Shown here in pieces: positions 6,766-9,365 of a DNA stretch of 9,365 bases; positions within the stretch are counted from its first letter, which is position 1, and the number at the start of each line of letters is the position of its first letter. Source of the stretch: HGM13006 sp964514175 (GTDB lineage: Bacteria; Bacillota; Clostridia; Oscillospirales; Oscillospiraceae); NCBI GenBank assembly GCA_964514175.1, contig CAZEPQ010000074.1, positions 1 through 9,365 of the forward strand. The letters run 5' to 3'. A program made the translations under genes and the position numbers. The notes under the pieces were generated by a model. That model did no database searches. It was not told the DNA's origin and was given only the letters and a program-made list of their open reading frames with translations.

Positions 6766-6780
6766 GCCCCGAATCGGGGC
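6766..6780 (-). repeat. Perfect 15-base palindromic hairpin between mntP and the ATPase gene
   Basis: GCCCCGA and TCGGGGC flank one central base. No T-run follows on the minus strand, so it is not a standard terminator. It could stabilise or process the RNA between the two genes and adjust their relative expression. Confidence 0.6.
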
Positions 6781-6800
6781 CTGTTTATGTGGATAGAATA

Positions 6801-7370
6801 TTAGCCTCCAAAGAAGAGATGCTCGATGAGGATCTTCAGGCCAATGGCGATCAGAACGATGCCGCCCATCAACTCGGCTTTGGACTTAAACTTGGTACCG
6901 AATACGTTGCCGATTTTCACGCCGATGGCGGAACATACGAAGGTGGTGATGCCGATAAAGCTGACGGCAGGAACGATGTTTACGTCCAGAAAGGCGAAGG
7001 TAACGCCTACAGCCAGTGCGTCGATGCTGGTGGCCACTGCCATGGGCAGCATGGTTTTAAAGTCGAAGGCGGCAGCGGGACATTCGTCCTCCTCGTCATT
7101 CCCCAGGGCTTCTCTAATCATGTTGGCACCGATGATGCCCAGAAGTACAAAAGCGATCCAGTGGTCCACGCTGGTGATAAGCGACTGGAACTGGATGCCC
7201 AGCAGCCAGCCCAGGAAAGGCATCAAGGCCTGGAATCCACCAAAGTAGATGCCGCAGATCAGACAGTGTTTGAGCTTGAGCTTTGGTACGGAAAGCCCTT
7301 TGCAGATGGATACGGCAAAGGCGTCCATGCTCAGTCCCAGTGCCAGAATGAATAATTCAACAAGTCCCAT
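6801..7370 (-). CDS. mntP: Manganese efflux pump MntP
   Basis: MntP (formerly YebN) exports Mn2+ and protects cells from manganese excess. The 189 residues are very hydrophobic, with about six membrane helices in two repeated halves. Each half carries the family's transmembrane aspartate motif: D16 in GLSMDAFAVS and D117 in ATSIDALAVG. E. coli MntP has aspartates at the same places (D16 and D118). FGGFQALMPFLGW (43-55) is a further family signature. An acidic loop (NDEEDE, 91-96) links the halves. The ATG at 7370 has GGGAGG eight bases upstream. The leader is a yybP-ykoY Mn2+ riboswitch, which independently supports the function. A P-type ATPase follows in the same direction and is probably co-transcribed. 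Confidence 0.96.
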   Translation of the reverse strand: MGLVELFILALGLSMDAFAVSICKGLSVPKLKLKHCLICGIYFGGFQALMPFLGWLLGIQFQSLITSVDHWIAFVLLGIIGANMIREALGNDEEDECPAAAFDFKTMLPMAVATSIDALAVGVTFAFLDVNIVPAVSFIGITTFVCSAIGVKIGNVFGTKFKSKAELMGGIVLIAIGLKILIEHLFFGG

Positions 7371-7392
7371 TTTTATAACCTCCCTAATAATA

Positions 7393-7431
7393 CAAAAACG
7401 AGACCCATCTGCGGCTGCAGATAAGTCTCGT
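7393..7431 (-). terminator. Riboswitch-controlled attenuator terminator upstream of mntP
   Basis: ACGAGAC... on the minus strand (7425-7431) pairs with GTCTCGT (7398-7404), and an inner ATCTGC/GCAGAT stem with a four-base loop continues it across a two-base internal loop. Five T follow. Its 5' arm uses the conserved GACGAGAC of the riboswitch and the CTTAT (7421-7425) that would form aptamer stem P1, so the two structures exclude each other. Confidence 0.85.
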
Positions 7432-7511
7432 CATTTCATACGAAGCCAGAGCCAAAGGCTCAAGATGTTGACCTCATCGCGTCCAAAAGGACGCCGACTA
7501 CTCCCTTATTC
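7420..7511 (-). ncRNA. yybP-ykoY manganese riboswitch
   Basis: On the minus strand the leader has the family's conserved blocks in order: GGGAGTAG (7498-7505), a perfect hairpin GCGTCC-TTTT-GGACGC (7479-7494), ATGAGGTCAACATCTTGAG, a GAGCC-TTT-GGCTC hairpin (7449-7461) leading into CTCTGGC, and AATGACGAGACTT at the 3' edge. ATAAG (7505-7509) and CTTAT (7421-7425) close stem P1. The class binds Mn2+ directly. With Mn2+ bound, P1 should hold the sequence needed for the downstream terminator, so this is expected to be an ON switch for mntP. Identification is from remembered consensus, not a covariance-model search. Confidence 0.93.
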
Positions 7512-7518
7512 TTAATTT

Positions 7519-7547
7519 AGTATAGCATTGACATTTTCCTTTGTCAA
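7519..7547 (-). promoter_or_regulatory. Sigma-A promoter of the riboswitch-mntP-ATPase unit
   Basis: On the minus strand TTGACA (7542-7547) is 17 bases from TATACT (7519-7524). The start near 7512 falls at the first bases of the riboswitch. The -35 box is one arm of an inverted repeat, TTGACA and TGTCAA spaced by eight bases (7528-7547). Confidence 0.9.
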
Positions 7548-7570
7548 GCGATTTTTGGCGAGAAGTGCCA

Positions 7571-7999
7571 TCATGCATGAGGAAGATTTTCCTCGGAATA
7601 GATTCGGTAGCCTTCCTCCTTCAGCAGCTTTGCAGTGACCCCATCGCCGGGGACCTTTGTGCCGGAGAAGGTGCCGTCATAGATGGCGCCGCAGCCGCAG
7701 GAGGGGCTGCGGGTCTTCAAAATGGCGGCGGTGCATCCGAAAAATTGCCCTAATTTCAGGGCTTCCTCCGCGCCTCTGCGGAATTGTTCCGTAACATCCA
7801 AACCTTGGTCATTTACAACGGCGTCTCCGCTGCATTCTGCCGGGGGCCGGGGGGTGGGGAGCCCACCAAGCTGCTCCGGGCAGACGGGAATAAATCGGTA
7901 TTTCTCTTTCAGGGCATCCAGGGCTGGACAGAGATTGTTGCCCCCGGAATATTTGCAGTTTGTGCCCAGGAGACAGGCAGAGACAAGAAAGGCTTCCAT
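7571..7999 (-). CDS. DUF523 family protein
   Basis: This 142-residue protein matches the DUF523 family, common in bacteria, whose function I do not know. Visible signatures are SACLLGxxCKYxG at the N terminus (C9, C15), NLCP (C24), PVCPEQLGGLPTPRPPAE (C40), GCTAAILKTRSPSCGCG (C89, C101, C103) and a short C-terminal region with GDGVTAKLLKEEGY. The many conserved cysteines suggest metal or Fe-S binding or redox chemistry, which is inference. Some relatives are fused to a second domain (DUF1722); this one is the single-domain form and appears complete. The ATG at 7999 has GAGGT seven bases upstream. It follows the LCP gene by 83 bases in the same direction, with a hairpin between and no clear promoter of its own, so read-through from the LCP promoter is plausible. 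Confidence 0.9.
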   Translation of the reverse strand: MEAFLVSACLLGTNCKYSGGNNLCPALDALKEKYRFIPVCPEQLGGLPTPRPPAECSGDAVVNDQGLDVTEQFRRGAEEALKLGQFFGCTAAILKTRSPSCGCGAIYDGTFSGTKVPGDGVTAKLLKEEGYRIYSEENLPHA

Positions 8000-8043
8000 A
8001 AAAATACCTCACAAAAGCTATGGAACTGGCAGAATGCTTCACG

Positions 8044-8072
8044 AAGCGCCCTGTCCTTTCGGCAGGGCGCTT
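8044..8072 (-). terminator. Strong hairpin after the LCP gene, possible partial terminator
   Basis: AAGCGCCCTG and CAGGGCGCTT form a 10-base-pair stem around a nine-base loop, ten bases after the LCP stop codon. On the minus strand only TT is followed by CGTG, so there is no proper T-run; it may instead be a weak terminator or an RNA-stability element between LCP and DUF523. Confidence 0.5.
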
Positions 8073-8082
8073 TGTAAACGAT

Positions 8083-9156
8083 TCAGCCTGTGGGTTCCAA
8101 GGTTTCTTTCAGAATGGACCGGTTGGCTTCCATATCCGCAACAATGACGGACATGCCCCGGACGCTGTTCATGCTGTAGGTATCATCCGCAGGGATTCGA
8201 CTGCTGGAAAGGGTACCACCGGAGAGCATGGGGAAGAGATCTGTGGCATAAGCGATGAGCTGTGAATTGCTCATATCTGTGGTGACAAGGGGGAAGATGG
8301 TATCGATCAGCTCCGTGATGCGGGAGAAACCGGCAGTTTTCAGGGAATGAAACAGCGCGGAGATAACCTTCCGTTGCCGTTCGGTGCGGTAGAAGTCGGA
8401 ATCAATGCTTCTGATACGGGCATATGCCAAGGCGTTTTTTCCGTTTAAGTGGTTGGTGCCTGCGGAAAGGCCCAGATGGGAAGCCTCTGCCCAACTCAGT
8501 TCAATGTCAACGCCGCCCAAAACGTCAATAATGGAGGCGAAGCCTTCAAAGTTGACCTCAATATTTGCGTCAACGTCCACACCAAAATTCAGAAGCAGGG
8601 TTTCATCCAGCAATTCCATGCCGCCGTAGGCATAAGCAGCATTGATGCGGTTGTCCTGATAGCCGGGGATCTGAACATACAGATCTCGCATGAAGGAGGT
8701 CATGGTAATATCGCCAGTGGTTTTGTTGAAGGTTACGAGGATCATGGTGTCGGAGCGGGCACGGGTCTCGCCCGCACGGGCATCCTGTCCGATGAGAAGA
8801 ATGTTTACAAGATCATGTTCCTCGCCAATGGGTTCTGTGGCTTCGGTCCACTGAATCTCGGCGGGGTCTAGCTCGGGATAAACGACGGCGCCCTCTTCTT
8901 CATTAAGGGCAACGGCTTCCTGAAGATCCAGCTCCATCAGCTCTTCTTCAGTGAAGTACTCCTGGTCGATCTCGGGCCGGGAAATTTTGTTGAGGACCAG
9001 GTTAATAGTAATGGCAGCAGCAACGGCAAAGACCAGCAGAGCAATCAGTACAGTAATCAATGCAACCGCCCAGAACGGGAGCCGACGGCGCCGCTTGGTG
9101 GAAGGCCGTGGGGATCGTGAGGACTGGGAAGAACGAGAAGAATGAGAAGAACGCAT
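8083..9156 (-). CDS. LytR-CpsA-Psr (LCP) family cell-wall polymer ligase
   Basis: LCP proteins are membrane-anchored transferases that attach teichoic acids or other anionic glycopolymers from lipid carriers to peptidoglycan on the outer face of the membrane. From the chosen start the protein has 357 residues: a Ser/Arg-rich cytoplasmic tail ending in KRRRR (1-25), one membrane helix (about 28-53), an acidic linker (about 61-115), and the LCP domain (about 117-270). Domain landmarks are NILLIGQDAR (D125), RSDTMILVTF (D136), FMRDLYVQIPG (R157, D158), NRINAAYAYGG (R170), HLNGKNALAYARIRS (R247, R249) and DFYRTERQRKVI. Little follows the catalytic domain. The ATG at 9156 has GGGGGTG just upstream; the in-frame ATG at 9174 has none. 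A good promoter precedes it. The exact polymer attached cannot be told from sequence. Confidence 0.93.
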   Translation of the reverse strand: MRSSHSSRSSQSSRSPRPSTKRRRRLPFWAVALITVLIALLVFAVAAAITINLVLNKISRPEIDQEYFTEEELMELDLQEAVALNEEEGAVVYPELDPAEIQWTEATEPIGEEHDLVNILLIGQDARAGETRARSDTMILVTFNKTTGDITMTSFMRDLYVQIPGYQDNRINAAYAYGGMELLDETLLLNFGVDVDANIEVNFEGFASIIDVLGGVDIELSWAEASHLGLSAGTNHLNGKNALAYARIRSIDSDFYRTERQRKVISALFHSLKTAGFSRITELIDTIFPLVTTDMSNSQLIAYATDLFPMLSGGTLSSSRIPADDTYSMNSVRGMSVIVADMEANRSILKETLEPTG

Positions 9157-9183
9157 ATCAACACCCCCAATCATATTTTTATC

Positions 9184-9212
9184 ATCATACTACATTTCTC
9201 GGCGAAAATCAA
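9184..9212 (-). promoter_or_regulatory. Promoter of the LCP gene
   Basis: On the minus strand TTGATT (9207-9212) is 17 bases from TATGAT (9184-9189). The start near 9177 leaves a leader of about 20 bases to the ATG at 9156, which again favours that start over the ATG at 9174. Confidence 0.8.
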
Positions 9213-9365
9213 TGAAAGTTCAGGAATATTCTGCAAATACAATATACGAAATCGCAGGTCATCTTTTTGTGCTCTTCTGACGATGTTTATGCTCTATCCA
9301 TATACGATAGAATGGGCACGTTGCAAAATAGCGCAAAATAAAAAAGGTCTCCAGTTAGCCCTAAA
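9213..9365. other. Non-coding right-hand edge
   Basis: I see no gene in these 153 bases. On the minus strand GGCTAACTGGAGACC is followed directly by six T (about 9340-9360), which would fit the 3' half of a terminator whose other arm lies beyond the edge. An inverted repeat CTATC/GATAG surrounds the CGTATATG at about 9294-9310. Confidence 0.4.

Noticed and set aside
9157..9174. LCP start at the ATG at 9174
   Set aside because: No Shine-Dalgarno precedes it and it would lie within a few bases of the expected start of transcription; GGGGGTG supports the ATG at 9156.
1..9365. CRISPR array, insertion sequence, prophage, toxin-antitoxin or biosynthetic cluster
   Set aside because: I found no regularly spaced repeats, transposase, integrase, terminal repeats or cluster-type enzymes; composition looks even across the window.

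Overview
The window looks like chromosomal housekeeping DNA from a moderately GC-rich member of the Firmicutes, class Clostridia; a gut Oscillospiraceae-like organism is my best guess but is not proven. The reasons are an iscR-type Rrf2 regulator next to a nifS/nifU pair and mnmA, strong AGGAGG-type ribosome binding sites, near-consensus sigma-A promoters, a Clostridia-style yybP-ykoY manganese riboswitch, and a short pyrophosphatase-like protein of a kind I associate with Clostridia. I see no mobile element, CRISPR array, tRNA, rRNA or phage gene.

Layout. (1) 1-1362, minus strand: a nifS-nifU unit (nifU runs off the left edge) with a consensus promoter (TTGACA-17-TATAAT) and a strong dyad operator on the start site. 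(2) 1372-1907, minus: iscR, with its own promoter and a terminator right after its stop codon. (3) 1946-3550, plus: a divergent two-gene unit, a small MOSC-domain protein overlapping mnmA by ATGA and ended by a clear terminator. (4) 3673-4069, minus: a short, catalytically degenerate pyrophosphatase-like protein, preceded by a promoter that overlaps the terminator hairpin of the next unit. (5) 4049-7547, minus: promoter, Mn2+-sensing yybP-ykoY riboswitch with a transcription attenuator, mntP (Mn2+ exporter), then a large Ca2+/Mn2+-type P-type ATPase with a TTG start. (6) 7571-9212, minus: an LCP (LytR-CpsA-Psr) cell-wall ligase gene followed by a DUF523 gene. (7) 9213-9365: non-coding, possibly holding half of a terminator cut by the edge.

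How it works together. Regions 1-3 form a sulfur-trafficking neighbourhood. NifS makes persulfide sulfur, NifU builds Fe-S clusters on it, IscR probably senses cluster supply, and MnmA uses cysteine-derived sulfur to thiolate tRNA wobble uridines. The MOSC protein is translationally coupled to MnmA, so a sulfur-handling role is an attractive but unproven idea. Region 5 is a manganese-detoxification module: the riboswitch is expected to let transcription through when Mn2+ is high, raising MntP and probably the ATPase. I found no clearly new system. The parts most worth a second look are the Mn riboswitch apparently covering both an exporter and a SERCA-like pump, the MOSC-MnmA coupling, the dyad on the nifS promoter, and the degenerate pyrophosphatase.
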